Below are positions 40,479 through 48,780 of a stretch of 64,000 nucleotides of DNA, piece after piece. Source of the stretch: Kineosporia rhizophila (GTDB lineage: Bacteria; Actinomycetota; Actinomycetes; Actinomycetales; Kineosporiaceae); the NCBI RefSeq assembly GCF_021277265.1, contig NZ_JAJSOH010000014.1:62001-126000 (forward strand), written 5' to 3'. Position 1 is the first letter of the stretch. Each line of letters starts with the position of its first letter. Both the position numbers and the translations under genes were made by a program. The notes under the pieces are model-generated. The model was not told the origin of the DNA and ran no database searches. It saw only the letters and a program-made list of their open reading frames with translations.

Positions 40479-41621
40479 ATGATTGAGACCCGGATCGAAG
40501 CCGCCCTCATGCCGCTCTACCTGCGCCTGCGCACCCTTGGGCCGTGGGACCTGGCCGCGACCGCATTAATCCTCGGCGTCGGCGTCTTCCTCGCCCAGTC
40601 CTTCTCGCCCGCGTTCGCGCTGACGTGCTGCCTGCTACCCCTGGTGCGCGTCTTCCCCACGGCTCTGGGGCCGGTGGCCGCCCTGCTCAGTGGGCTCGGC
40701 TACTCCTGGTGGCAGAACCAGGGCCAGGGAGGCCTGTTCAGCGAAGCCGGGATCTGGTGCCTGGTCGCGGGCGTGGCGGCCTGGCACGTGGGGCGTCGAG
40801 GGGTGGCCGGGTGGATTCTGCCCCTGCTCGCTGTGGCCGCTCTGATCGGCACAACCCCCTGGCAGCTGTCCGCGACCCCCGTGGGCGTGATCGCTTTCGC
40901 CTACGTCGCCGGGCGGATCCATGCGTTCCACGATCGTGTGGGCCTGCTGAACCAGGAGCTGCACGAGGCCCGCGACGAGGTCACGGTGGTACGCAGCGAG
41001 AACCGCAGCCTGGAAGAGCGCTCGGCCCTGGCCCGCGAACTGCACGACGTGGTGGGGCATCATCTTTCGGTGATCTCACTGGCTGCCGAGGGCGCGAACC
41101 TGAACCCGGACACCACTTCGGAATCGCTGCAGCGCATCCGCATTGCCTCGACCGCCGCTATGAGCGACCTCGACGTGCTGCTGCGCTCGCTGCGGGCAGA
41201 CGGCGAGAGCGCTCCCCTTGAGCCGTACAAGGGGCTGGCCAACATCGAGGAACTGACCGGTGTGCTGCGCGAGGCCGGCATCCAGGTCGAGTCCCGCATC
41301 CTGGTCACCATTCCCGTGCCCGAGGGCCTGCAGCTCACGGCCTACCGGATCGTCCAGGAGGGCGTCACCAACATCGTCCGCCACTCCCAGGCCGGCCGCG
41401 CTGCCCTCAGCATCACCACCGCCGGCAACGACCTGCTGATCTCAATTGGAGACGACGGCGTCGGCTTCAGCGGTGGGCCCGACGAGCAGGGACGAGGGTT
41501 GGTGGGGATCGGCGAACGCGTGGCCAGTTTCGGAGGCATCTGGTCGACCGGTACCTCCGAGGCCGGCGGCAGCGTGCTCGACGTCAGACTCCCGATCGCC
41601 CTCGAACAGATCACCTCATGA
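40479..41621 (+). CDS. Membrane sensor histidine kinase (NarL-type partner)
   Basis: A 380-residue HisKA_3-type kinase. ATG 40479 is chosen because AGGAG lies 4 bases upstream; the open frame extends leftward to 40275 but without a site. Four or five membrane helices fill residues ~15-145 (for example ATALILGVGVFLAQSF and GWILPLLAVAALIGTT), then a coiled segment. The dimerisation/phosphoacceptor helix is LARELHDVVGHHLSVISLAA (His in ELHDVVGHH). The HATPase_c part has YRIVQEGVTNIVRHSQA (N box), ISIGDDGVGFSG (D box) and GRGLVGIGERVASFGG (G box). It is coupled to the response regulator by a 4-base ATGA overlap. Confidence 0.92.
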   Translation: MIETRIEAALMPLYLRLRTLGPWDLAATALILGVGVFLAQSFSPAFALTCCLLPLVRVFPTALGPVAALLSGLGYSWWQNQGQGGLFSEAGIWCLVAGVAAWHVGRRGVAGWILPLLAVAALIGTTPWQLSATPVGVIAFAYVAGRIHAFHDRVGLLNQELHEARDEVTVVRSENRSLEERSALARELHDVVGHHLSVISLAAEGANLNPDTTSESLQRIRIASTAAMSDLDVLLRSLRADGESAPLEPYKGLANIEELTGVLREAGIQVESRILVTIPVPEGLQLTAYRIVQEGVTNIVRHSQAGRAALSITTAGNDLLISIGDDGVGFSGGPDEQGRGLVGIGERVASFGGIWSTGTSEAGGSVLDVRLPIALEQITS

Positions 41622-42262
41622 TCAGCGTCGCCGTCGTCGACGACCAGGAGCTCGTGCGCGCCGGTCTGCGCAGCGTGTTGTCGTCGGCGGCGGACCTGGA
41701 CGTGGTGGCCGAAGCCGAGAACGGCCGCCAAGCCGTACGCCTCGCCCACGAACTCGAGCAGCTGGACGTGATGCTGCTTGACATCCGCATGCCCGTGCTC
41801 GACGGTCTGACCGCCCTCCCGCAGATCCTGGAAATCCGCCCCGACCTCGCCGTCCTGATCCTGACCACGTTCCAGGACGACGAGTACGTGGCCGCTGCCC
41901 TGGCCCAAGGCGCATCAGGATTCCTGCTCAAGCGCGCCTCCGGCACCGAGCTCATCACAGCAGTGCGGGCCGGAGCCGCCGGCGACGCCGTCCTGGCCCC
42001 CGAGGTCACCCGGGCCGTCATCCACCGCAGCACCCAGCCCGCCCCCGCTCCCGTCCAGACCCCCGCCGAACTCACCGCCCGCGAGCTCGACGTGTTCCGC
42101 ATGATCACCGCCGGCGCCAACAACGCCGAGATCGCGGCCCAGCTCTTCCTGAGCGACAGCACCGTGAAAACCCATGTTTCCCGGGTGCTGCAGAAACTGG
42201 GCTGCCGTGACCGGGTGCAGGTGGCGCTGCTGGGGGTGCGGATGAACATCCTGGCTACTTAG
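41618..42262 (+). CDS. NarL/LuxR-family response regulator
   Basis: A 214-residue two-component regulator. The receiver domain reads VAVVDDQELVRAGLRSVL with the acidic pair DD near residue 8-9, phosphoacceptor Asp in VMLLDIRMPVLDGL (residue ~55), Thr in LTTFQDDEYV, and Lys in FLLKRASG. The C-terminal LuxR HTH is LTARELDVFRMITAGANNAE and IAAQLFLSDSTVKTHVSRVL. Its ATG overlaps the kinase stop (ATGA, 41618-41621), so the pair is coupled. The regulon is unknown. Its stop overlaps the stop of the convergent oxidoreductase by 4 bases. Confidence 0.93.
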   Translation: MISVAVVDDQELVRAGLRSVLSSAADLDVVAEAENGRQAVRLAHELEQLDVMLLDIRMPVLDGLTALPQILEIRPDLAVLILTTFQDDEYVAAALAQGASGFLLKRASGTELITAVRAGAAGDAVLAPEVTRAVIHRSTQPAPAPVQTPAELTARELDVFRMITAGANNAEIAAQLFLSDSTVKTHVSRVLQKLGCRDRVQVALLGVRMNILAT

Positions 42263-43320
42263 AGGCGCTGACGGTTCCCGGTGCGTCCCGACTCGGCCAC
42301 GGCCGCGATCAGTGCGGCGTTGTGGGTGGCCAGGGCGAAGTCGGGGGTGGTGCGGGAGCCGGTGCGCAGGTCGGTGGTGATGCAGGTGTACACCTGGGAC
42401 ACATTGAGGGCCGGGCCCTGAAGAGCCGATGCCTCGGGCGCGGCGAACTCGGCGCTGGAGGTGAGGGTGAGGTCGCCGCCCTGAACGCCGAACATCGTCC
42501 CGCCGCGCAGCCGCAGCCAGCCTTCCGTTCCTCGGACGGTGAAGTCGAACTTGGCGTCCTCGGCCGCCACGCCCCCGATGACCGACACGTTGAAGGCCGT
42601 GCCTGAGCCGGCGGTGCCGAGGATGTCGGCGTGGTCGGGCACTTCGCGGGTGGTGCTCTGCTGGGTGTCGAAGACCTGGGGGTTCGGGAAGAGGGTGGGG
42701 GTGTGGGCTTGCAGTTCGCTGACCTCGCCCAGGACCGACTCCATCAGATCCAGGGTGTGCCCGGCCGTGATGGTGAGCAGGTTGGCGCCGGACGAGGCCT
42801 GCTCGAAGTACAGGTAGCCCGACGCCGTCACCGGCCCGAAGGCGCCCGACGTCGAAACCACCCGCGCGCTGACCGGACGCCCGATCGCCCCGTCAGCGAC
42901 CAGTTGTGCAGCCCGCCGAACTGACGGGTTGAGCCGACCCTGCAGCCCGATCGCGGTCACCGCGTCCTTGCCCGCGGCCTGCAGGTACTGGGCCTCGGCC
43001 AGATCGACCCCGAGCGGCGCCTCGCAGTACACCGCCTTGCCGGCCTTGAGCGCGGCCTCCACCAGGGCCCGGTGCGCCGGAACTCGCACGGCGACCGTGA
43101 CGATGTCGATCTCGTCGCTGGCGATCATCTCCAGCGGGTCTGCGTACCAGCGGTCAGCGCCGAAGGCCTCGGCTGCCTCGCGGGCGCTGGCCTCGTTCCG
43201 CGTGGCCACGGCGGCGAGGTGGGTGTCGGCCAGGCTCTTGACCGCGGGCACGTGGGAGAGCTGCGCCCAGCTGGCCCTGGTGTCGGCGCCGATGATCCCG
43301 ATGCGGAAAGCCTTGTTCAT
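42259..43320 (-). CDS. Gfo/Idh/MocA-family oxidoreductase
   Basis: A 353-residue NAD(P)-dependent oxidoreductase. ATG 43320 is chosen for its fit with the family start FRIGIIGADTRASWAQLSHV and a GGAG 9 bases upstream. Rossmann features: RIGIIGAD, LAAVATRNEASAREAAEAFG, and the dinucleotide-associated EAPLGVDLAEAQYL in place of the usual E-K-P motif (E-A-P here). The C-terminal part has TITAGHTLDLMESVLGEVSE with the His-based substrate site (GHTLD, in place of the common GxHxxD). Such enzymes oxidise sugars, inositols or similar polyols. E-A-P instead of E-K-P removes the catalytic Lys, so it may be a variant subfamily. Confidence 0.85.
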   Translation of the reverse strand: MNKAFRIGIIGADTRASWAQLSHVPAVKSLADTHLAAVATRNEASAREAAEAFGADRWYADPLEMIASDEIDIVTVAVRVPAHRALVEAALKAGKAVYCEAPLGVDLAEAQYLQAAGKDAVTAIGLQGRLNPSVRRAAQLVADGAIGRPVSARVVSTSGAFGPVTASGYLYFEQASSGANLLTITAGHTLDLMESVLGEVSELQAHTPTLFPNPQVFDTQQSTTREVPDHADILGTAGSGTAFNVSVIGGVAAEDAKFDFTVRGTEGWLRLRGGTMFGVQGGDLTLTSSAEFAAPEASALQGPALNVSQVYTCITTDLRTGSRTTPDFALATHNAALIAAVAESGRTGNRQRL

Positions 43321-43427
43321 TGTGTGTCTCCAGAGCTGGTGGTGGGTTGGCTCCAGAGAACTGCCTGCCGCGTCGGGCCACCAGTGCTGGTCGAACCTGG
43401 GCATGGGATGACCAGGTACGACGGGAC

Positions 43428-43940
43428 TCAGGCCCAGCGGGCGGCGTTCTGCTCGAAGGGCTCGATACCCACGCTGGCCCGGCGTTCGTTCAGCTGATCC
43501 GGGTCCACGCACGGCCAGAGCACGGGCTTGCCGTCCACGACATCGGCGACCTGGGTTCCGTACACCTGGTAGCGGCCCTCGTTCACCGCGACGCGATCTT
43601 CCAGGAAGGCCAGCTCGCGGGCCTGCGCAACGCCGCGGTCAACGGCCTCGCGTAGCAGCCGCACGGCCAGCCGTTGCACATCGAGCTGCGTATCTGCGTG
43701 CTGGGCGATGAGCCAGGCCCCGCGAGCGGCCTCTGGGCCGACGCGCTCAGCCGTTGGCCAGCCGTGGTTCTCCAACAGTTCATGCAGCCGGTCTGCGTGC
43801 CGGACGAACACTTCCCGCTGCTCACGCTTGACCTCTGCGGTCACCGGCCCGGGGACGTCGGCCCGGGTCCGGATCATGAGCTCCTTCTGCTCCGTCATCA
43901 TCGCGACCAGCTCAGCGGCAATCTCATTGTCCTGCAGCAT
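43428..43940 (-). CDS. DUF6624-like protein
   Basis: A 170-residue protein. ATG 43940 has GGGGGAG 6 bases upstream; the frame extends to 44357 but the extra part has low-complexity content and no site. Sequence features match the DUF6624 pattern as I recall it: ELVAMMTEQKELMIRTRA, REVFVRHADRLHELLENHGW, the conserved WPTAERVG and ARGAWLIAQHADTQLDVQR, then LAFLEDRVAVNEGRYQVYGTQ and a closing PVLWPCVDPDQLNERRASVG. Function unknown; the conserved His, Asp and Arg residues suggest an enzyme. It is a single-gene unit between the oxidoreductase and the divergent secreted-protein gene. Confidence 0.82.
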   Translation of the reverse strand: MLQDNEIAAELVAMMTEQKELMIRTRADVPGPVTAEVKREQREVFVRHADRLHELLENHGWPTAERVGPEAARGAWLIAQHADTQLDVQRLAVRLLREAVDRGVAQARELAFLEDRVAVNEGRYQVYGTQVADVVDGKPVLWPCVDPDQLNERRASVGIEPFEQNAARWA

Positions 43941-44187
43941 TTCTGCTCCCCCAATGCGGTGATGGAGCAGTGATTCTGCGGCACGACGGGGGCCTTGCCG
44001 CAAGGCCCCCGGTCGCCGGTAAGCTTGAGGAGGGGGCAGGAGTGGTCGGCTCCCGTTGCCCGGTCGAGCGGTGCCCAGGGGGTTGCACCAGATCCGTCGA
44101 GCGTCCATGGTCTTGGTGCACGAGGTTGATGGCCGGGAATGTGGCCGTCGGCCGTTCGCTCCTCGACGGCGGCAAAGGGGATCCGAA

Positions 44188-44781
44188 ATGCGGGCAAACA
44201 AATGGACGACGGCGGCTGGGGCAGCGCTGACCGGTGCCTTGGTGGTGGGTGGGCTCTTCGGCTCGGCGGGTCCGGCGTCGGCCAGCCCGACTGTCCAGTC
44301 TTCGCAGGGCGTCTCGCACGAGGCGGCGGGCAAGAAGAAGGGGCCGCTGTCGGGCAAAAGGCAGGTGACAATCGTCCGTAAAGGCTCTTTCGAGTCGGGG
44401 GTGGCCCTGATGAAGAAGGCGGGCCTGGTCGAGCGGGACGACGACGCGGGGCGTCAGTTGTTCGTGCCGACCCCGCTGGACAAGGGCAAGTACCTGGTCA
44501 AGGCCTACAAGAGCGGGTCGAAGGCGAAGGCCACCTGCTGGCAGGCCTACCAGCCCAAACCTACTGCCTCGCTGCGGATCCGTGGGGCCAAGTGCAACGC
44601 GAAGAGCAAGGCCCAGCGGTTCGAGATCGTGAAGATCAAGGGCAAGGGCAAGGGGTACGTGTTCAGCAACCGGGGCGCCTACCTGTGGCACACCGACAAC
44701 GGGTTCATCCTGGAAGAGATCGGTGACGCCACGCTGGACACCTATTTCAAGCTGGTGGACAACGGTAAGGCGACGGCCTGA
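44188..44781 (+). CDS. Secreted Lys-rich protein, 197 aa
   Basis: ATG 44188 follows AAAGGGGAT by 5 bases. The signal peptide is KWTTAAGAALTGALVVGGLF with cleavage near PASASPT. The mature part is Lys- and Gly-rich: KKKGPLSGKRQVTIVRKGSF, YLVKAYKSGSKAKATCWQAY, SLRIRGAKCNAKSKAQRFEI, and FSNRGAYLWHTDNGFILEEI. The pattern of two Cys with L-R-I-R-x-x-K-C and Q-R-F-E-I is the same style as the protein encoded at 13823 (C, L-x-L-C, Q-L-F-x-F), so both may be distant members of one exported family, perhaps with a trefoil-like fold. Function unknown. A strong hairpin follows the stop. Confidence 0.7.
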   Translation: MRANKWTTAAGAALTGALVVGGLFGSAGPASASPTVQSSQGVSHEAAGKKKGPLSGKRQVTIVRKGSFESGVALMKKAGLVERDDDAGRQLFVPTPLDKGKYLVKAYKSGSKAKATCWQAYQPKPTASLRIRGAKCNAKSKAQRFEIVKIKGKGKGYVFSNRGAYLWHTDNGFILEEIGDATLDTYFKLVDNGKATA

Positions 44782-44803
44782 GTCCTGATCTGCGCGTCGG
44801 TGG

Positions 44804-44828
44804 CTGCCGGGTCGAAACGGCCCGGCAG
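44804..44828. terminator. Hairpin between convergent genes
   Basis: CTGCCGGG (44804-44811) pairs perfectly with CCCGGCAG (44821-44828); the loop is nine bases. It lies between the stops at 44781 and 44843. Confidence 0.7.
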
Positions 44829-44842
44829 TCAACGGTTCCGCC

Positions 44843-45859
44843 TCAGGAGCTGAAGTAGGCGATGATGGCCGGCACGTCGGCGACGGTGGCGTCGGCGGGA
44901 GCCTGAACCGGTTCGGCCTGCTGGTCGATCTCCACGTCGAGCGCGAGGTTCGCTCCCTTGACCGGCTTTTCCAGGAACTGCACCAGGTCCACGTTGAGGC
45001 CGGTCAGCTTGCCGTTGTCCACGTAGAGGTCGACCGCCACGTCCTGGTCGGGCATCTCGTCGATCGAGGCGATCTCGGTGTCGCCGGTGAGCGCGGCCAG
45101 GTCGTCCTGCACCGACTCGGCGATCTGCTTGGCCGGCGCGGTCATCCGGTAGCCGCCGTCGATCGTGGTGACCTTCACGTCCTTCTCGAACGCGGTCTTC
45201 AGCGAGTTCAGCAGGTCGTAACCGCGCGTCGGGTCGGGCGCTCCGATCTCGGTCAGGTCTTCGAGCAGGCCGTCCTTGGTCAGGGCCTGCTCGGCCTCGG
45301 GCAGGTTGATCGAGATCCACCTGCTGTCCAGCAGGGCGTTCCCGGGGTCGGCGAAGACCGGCGGGACGTCGTCGAAGACCGTGCGGGCCTCGGCCACGTT
45401 CGTCCCGAACTGATCGGTCCACCAATCCGCGTCGACGCGCAGATAGAACTGGTCGTCCACTCCGACCACATCGACCAGGGACGAGTCCTTCAGCTGCACC
45501 GAGACCTGGTACGAGTCCGGTCCGTCGGACAGCGTCTTGTCTTCTGCCGCACTGAAGTTCGACGAGATCCGGCCGTCGAGCGCGGCGACGGCCAGGTCGA
45601 TGTCCTCCTTCGACATCCGCTCGGTCTTGGGCTGGGCGGCATTGATCTTCACCAGATCCGCGCGCGAACTCTCCAGCCGGGCCTGCACTCCCAGCTCCTG
45701 CGTGTCGCCCAGGTTCTGAAAGGCCCTGAGCAGCTCCGCCTTCGGCCCGCTGCCGACAGTCGTTCCGGCCTTTCCGGTCTGCTCGGCTCCGCAGCCGGCC
45801 ACCAGCGTGGTGGCGATCAGGCCGAGCCCGACGAACAGTGTCGTTCCGGTGCGCTTCAT
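44843..45859 (-). CDS. Lipoprotein, LppX/LprG-like in size
   Basis: A 338-residue lipoprotein. The signal peptide MKRTGTTLFVGLGLIATTL leads to the lipobox LVAGC, with Cys23 lipidated. The mature part is acidic and beta-rich with pairs such as LVDVVGVDDQFYLRVDADWW, VAVDLYVDNGKLTGLNVDLV and ANLALDVEIDQQAEPVQAPA. Size, Asp/Leu content and alternating strands recall actinobacterial lipid-binding lipoproteins (LppX/LprG half-barrel) or DUF4352-like surface proteins, but no family can be fixed. ATG 45859 lies after a plain promoter region. It is monocistronic and converges on the exported-protein gene. Confidence 0.75.
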   Translation of the reverse strand: MKRTGTTLFVGLGLIATTLVAGCGAEQTGKAGTTVGSGPKAELLRAFQNLGDTQELGVQARLESSRADLVKINAAQPKTERMSKEDIDLAVAALDGRISSNFSAAEDKTLSDGPDSYQVSVQLKDSSLVDVVGVDDQFYLRVDADWWTDQFGTNVAEARTVFDDVPPVFADPGNALLDSRWISINLPEAEQALTKDGLLEDLTEIGAPDPTRGYDLLNSLKTAFEKDVKVTTIDGGYRMTAPAKQIAESVQDDLAALTGDTEIASIDEMPDQDVAVDLYVDNGKLTGLNVDLVQFLEKPVKGANLALDVEIDQQAEPVQAPADATVADVPAIIAYFSS

Positions 45860-46034
45860 GGTTTCGTCCTTCGCTTCTGGTGACGGTCCTGCTTGCCTGA
45901 CAGAAGGCTAGGAACGGACGGGGGTGCGCGGCGTCGGCCCGAAGTATCAGGATCGCTGGTCATCCGAAAGTTGCGATACACCCCCGGACGGGCGCCTGAC
46001 CTGCGCCGATGCCGGTTCCGCGTAGGGTGCACAG

Positions 46035-46763
46035 ATGGATGCCTCGCTCACGCAGCCCGAAGTACAGCCCGGCCGGGGCCTCGGATCGGCCTCGGCGGTG
46101 CTGTGGGACATCGACGGAACCCTGCTGACCTCGGGCGGGGTTGCAGCCCAGGCGTTCCTGAAGGCGGTGGAGCAGGTCACCGGACTCAGCCCCAGCGTGG
46201 AAGGCATCGAGTTCGAGGGCCGGATCGACCCGGAGATCGCCACTCTGCTGCTGGAGACCATCGACCACGGCACCGATCACGTGCCGGCGGTGCTGTCGAC
46301 CTATCACGACCTGATCCACGGTGACCTCGACGCGCTGAACACGCGCACCCAGGTGCTGCCGGGGGTAAGGGAGCTGATGGCCATGCTGGTCGACGCCCAG
46401 GTTCACCAGACCGTGGTCACCGGCAACATCCGCAGCGTGGCCGAGGCGAAGCTGAACGCCGCCGGCCTGGTGCCACCGATCGACGTGGAGCCGGGCGGCT
46501 ACGGTGACAGCGGCTCCACCCGCGTCGAGGTCGCCGAGTCGAGTCTCAGGGCTTTGTTCGGAGACCAATGGACGACGCGGGTCGGGGATTGCTGGATCAT
46601 CGGCGACACCCCGCGCGATCTCGCCTGCGCACAGGCCCTCGGGCTGCGGTGTGCCTTGGTCGCGACCGGCCGTACTCCGGTCGAGGCCCTGCAAGGCCTG
46701 GGAGCGGACGCCGTCCTGACCGGGCTCGAGGTGCCCGGTGACATCAAGCGGCTCTGGGGCTGA
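46035..46763 (+). CDS. HAD-superfamily hydrolase
   Basis: A 242-residue phosphatase-like protein. Motif I is AVLWDIDGTLLTSGG (nucleophile and acid Asp), motif II is TVVTGNIRSVAEAKL (Thr/Asn in VVTGN), and motif III/IV is DCWIIGDTPRDLACAQALGL (GDTPRD). A helical cap lies between motifs I and II (residues ~40-95), so it is of the C1-cap phosphoglycolate phosphatase/PGMB-like group. Substrate unknown. TAGGGT ends 6 bases before the ATG and no Shine-Dalgarno is seen, which suggests leaderless translation. It is adjacent to the DNA glycosylase gene, whose stop lies only 1 base away. Confidence 0.9.
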   Translation: MDASLTQPEVQPGRGLGSASAVLWDIDGTLLTSGGVAAQAFLKAVEQVTGLSPSVEGIEFEGRIDPEIATLLLETIDHGTDHVPAVLSTYHDLIHGDLDALNTRTQVLPGVRELMAMLVDAQVHQTVVTGNIRSVAEAKLNAAGLVPPIDVEPGGYGDSGSTRVEVAESSLRALFGDQWTTRVGDCWIIGDTPRDLACAQALGLRCALVATGRTPVEALQGLGADAVLTGLEVPGDIKRLWG

Positions 46764-47564
46764 CTACTCCTGCTCCTTGCCGCACCACCACGTGGTCCGG
46801 CCTCCTACCGTCCCCTGGACCATGGACGTATGGCAGCGCGGGCAACGGGCAGCCTTCTTGCGGTAGGCGACCACCTTGAGGGTGTGAACTCCACCCCCGG
46901 CAATGGCGTCGCGGATCGCGGCCCGGGTAGCCCGGAGCAGGCGGCTGACCTCGTCGGGTGCCAGCTCGTCGGCCGGGCGGGCGGGATTGATACGGGCGGC
47001 CCAGAGGATCTGGTCGGCCAGCAGATTGCCGATGCCGGCGATGCGGTCCTGGTCCATCAGCCGCGCCTTCACCGGGGCGCCGCTCGACTCGAGCAGTGCC
47101 CGGAAGGCCGGGGGCTTGATGAACTGCGCGTCGGGCCCCAGCTTCTCCACCGGCGGATCCAGGCGCACGCGGCCCAGACGCCGGGGATCGATCAGCAGCA
47201 GGGAGCCGCCGTCTTCAAAGGTCAGGCCGAACCGCGTGAAGCGATGGTCACCGGCCTGGCGCCCCCGCTCCCAGTAGTCCCCGCCGTCGACCTCGGTGCC
47301 CTCCCCATCGCCGATCACGATCTTCCCGGACATGCCCAGGTGGATACCCAGCACCGGGCCGTCGTCGGAGGTGTCCACCCACATGCTCTTACCCCGCCGG
47401 TGCGCCGCGGTCAGCGTCCGGCCCAGCAGGGCGCTGCGGATCTGGCCGGGAGAGTGGGGGCGGCACTCATAGGTGTCGCTGTCGTCCACGTCCGCGATCG
47501 TGCGATGCAGCGCAGCCCGCTCGATGACGGCGCGAGCAGACTCGACTTCGGGCAGTTCAGGCAC
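46764..47564 (-). CDS. Formamidopyrimidine/endonuclease VIII-like DNA glycosylase
   Basis: A 266-residue Fpg/Nei-family base-excision enzyme. The catalytic N-terminus is MPELPEVESARAVIE (Pro2 nucleophile after Met removal, Glu3). Further motifs are HRRGKSMWVDTS, VLGIHLGMSGKIVIG, the helix-two-turns-helix with QDRIAGIGNLLADQILWAA, and a C-terminal beta-hairpin zinc finger CPRCHTSMVQGTVGGRTTWW, then CGKEQE. The last Cys of the four-Cys finger is missing (C-G-K-E), a variant known in some actinobacterial family members by memory. It removes oxidised bases from DNA. The gene is convergent with the HAD hydrolase. Confidence 0.9.
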   Translation of the reverse strand: MPELPEVESARAVIERAALHRTIADVDDSDTYECRPHSPGQIRSALLGRTLTAAHRRGKSMWVDTSDDGPVLGIHLGMSGKIVIGDGEGTEVDGGDYWERGRQAGDHRFTRFGLTFEDGGSLLLIDPRRLGRVRLDPPVEKLGPDAQFIKPPAFRALLESSGAPVKARLMDQDRIAGIGNLLADQILWAARINPARPADELAPDEVSRLLRATRAAIRDAIAGGGVHTLKVVAYRKKAARCPRCHTSMVQGTVGGRTTWWCGKEQE

Positions 47565-47693
47565 CGGGGAAGCCTCGCACAGTCTCCGGACTGCACAACG
47601 GCAACCGTCGCGCCGTCATAAGACGTAGAAATTTGTCTGCTGACGGGACAACCTCGAGAGGGGTAAAAGGCGTCAAGCATGGGGGGAGGACCA

Positions 47694-48131
47694 ATGACGG
47701 CGATCGAACACCGTGCGACTGGCCATGCCAGCGCGCTCGAGCAGGTGAAGAGCTGGGTGCGCAGGTACTGCCTGGCCAGCCTGCTCGGCACCCCTGGCGC
47801 AGCCCACACCGCCGACCTGGTCACCCAGGCCGTCTACGCCGACGTCCGTGCGGCCCTACGCAGCCACCGAGCGCAGTCGCCCACCTTCGAAGCGTTCGTC
47901 TACCAGGCCATGGTCTGGCAACTGCGGCACGTCGAGCGCCCGCAGCCGGCCCCAGCGGGTTCAGCCCTGCACCACCTGCCCGACCACCTGCGCGAGGTGC
48001 TGCTGCTGCGCACCGCCGCCGGCCTGAGCGCCGAACAGACCGCCCGCGCCCTCAGCCTGCCCACCGAGGCCGTGATGGCGGCCCAGCATCAGGCGTTGCA
48101 GGTGCTGCGAAGGTTCGGCCTTCCGGGCTGA
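47694..48131 (+). CDS. Short sigma-70 region-4-like protein
   Basis: A 145-residue protein. ATG 47694 has GGGGGAGG 4 bases upstream. The C-terminal half is a sigma region 4-like HTH: LPDHLREVLLLRTAAGLSAE followed by QTARALSLPTEAVMAAQHQA and LQVLRRFGL. The N-terminal half contains a region 2-like segment (AHTADLVTQAVYADVRAALR, SPTFEAFVYQAMVWQLRHVE) but is shorter than in a normal ECF factor, and the classic region 2.4 Arg/Trp residues are not clear. It may be a small ECF sigma factor or a sigma-like transcription regulator. No linked anti-sigma gene is seen. It stands alone, 5 bases before the convergent stop. Confidence 0.7.
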   Translation: MTAIEHRATGHASALEQVKSWVRRYCLASLLGTPGAAHTADLVTQAVYADVRAALRSHRAQSPTFEAFVYQAMVWQLRHVERPQPAPAGSALHHLPDHLREVLLLRTAAGLSAEQTARALSLPTEAVMAAQHQALQVLRRFGLPG

Positions 48132-48136
48132 CCGAG

Positions 48137-48700
48137 TCAGACTGCGCGGCCCAGCAGGGACATGAGCTGGACGGTCGGGTCGGTGCTGGTGGTGGGGATC
48201 GAGGGGGCGAAGATGCCGGTTCCCTCGAAGGCGGCCAGATGCTGGCGGGCAAAGCCGAGACAGATGCCCACGGCCTGAGGGTCGAGGGTCTCGTCCTGGC
48301 CCGAGCCGCGGGCCAGGTCCCACTCGTGCACCGTCAGGTCGACGAACATCTGCCCGGCGTAGATGTCTGCCGGGACGGTGCCGAAGGACAGTTCCACGGT
48401 GCCGGACAGGTCGGTGCTGAGCCAGGCCTCCCGGGAGACCTGGGCGGCCTGCTTCCAGACGCCGGCCGGGTCGGTGCCCACCAGGTCTCCTTCGTAACGA
48501 TCGCCGACCTGGGCGAGGGATTCGTGAGCCAGGATGTGCGGGGCCCAGAAATGCTCGCTGACCAGATGGTTCACCAGGCGCCGGACAGACCATTCCGAGC
48601 ACGGGGTGGGGTTGTCCCAGCGGTCTTGCGCAACGGCTTGGACGCGGGTGTCGAACCGGTCGATCGCGGCAATGATGGCCAGGGCATGTTCGTGAGGCAC
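48137..48700 (-). CDS. TIGR03086-type DinB-like metal-binding protein
   Basis: A 187-residue protein of the mycothiol-transferase/DinB superfamily, TIGR03086 group. GTG 48700 is chosen because GAAAGG lies 8 bases upstream and the protein then begins VPHEHALAIIAAIDRFD. Typical features are PTPCSEWSVRRLVNHLVSEH with the first metal His (NHLVSEH), and FVDLTVHEWDLARGSGQDET with the H-x3-D metal site. Function is usually unknown; metal and thiol use are inferred from the family. It is on the minus strand, 80 bases from the next gene. Confidence 0.86.
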   Translation of the reverse strand: MPHEHALAIIAAIDRFDTRVQAVAQDRWDNPTPCSEWSVRRLVNHLVSEHFWAPHILAHESLAQVGDRYEGDLVGTDPAGVWKQAAQVSREAWLSTDLSGTVELSFGTVPADIYAGQMFVDLTVHEWDLARGSGQDETLDPQAVGICLGFARQHLAAFEGTGIFAPSIPTTSTDPTVQLMSLLGRAV

Positions 48701-48780
48701 GGGTGGACCTTTCGGGGATCTGAAGCTGATGTCGGACGGTTCTACGGCCGAATCCGCCCGACGGTTCACACCTCGCCCGA

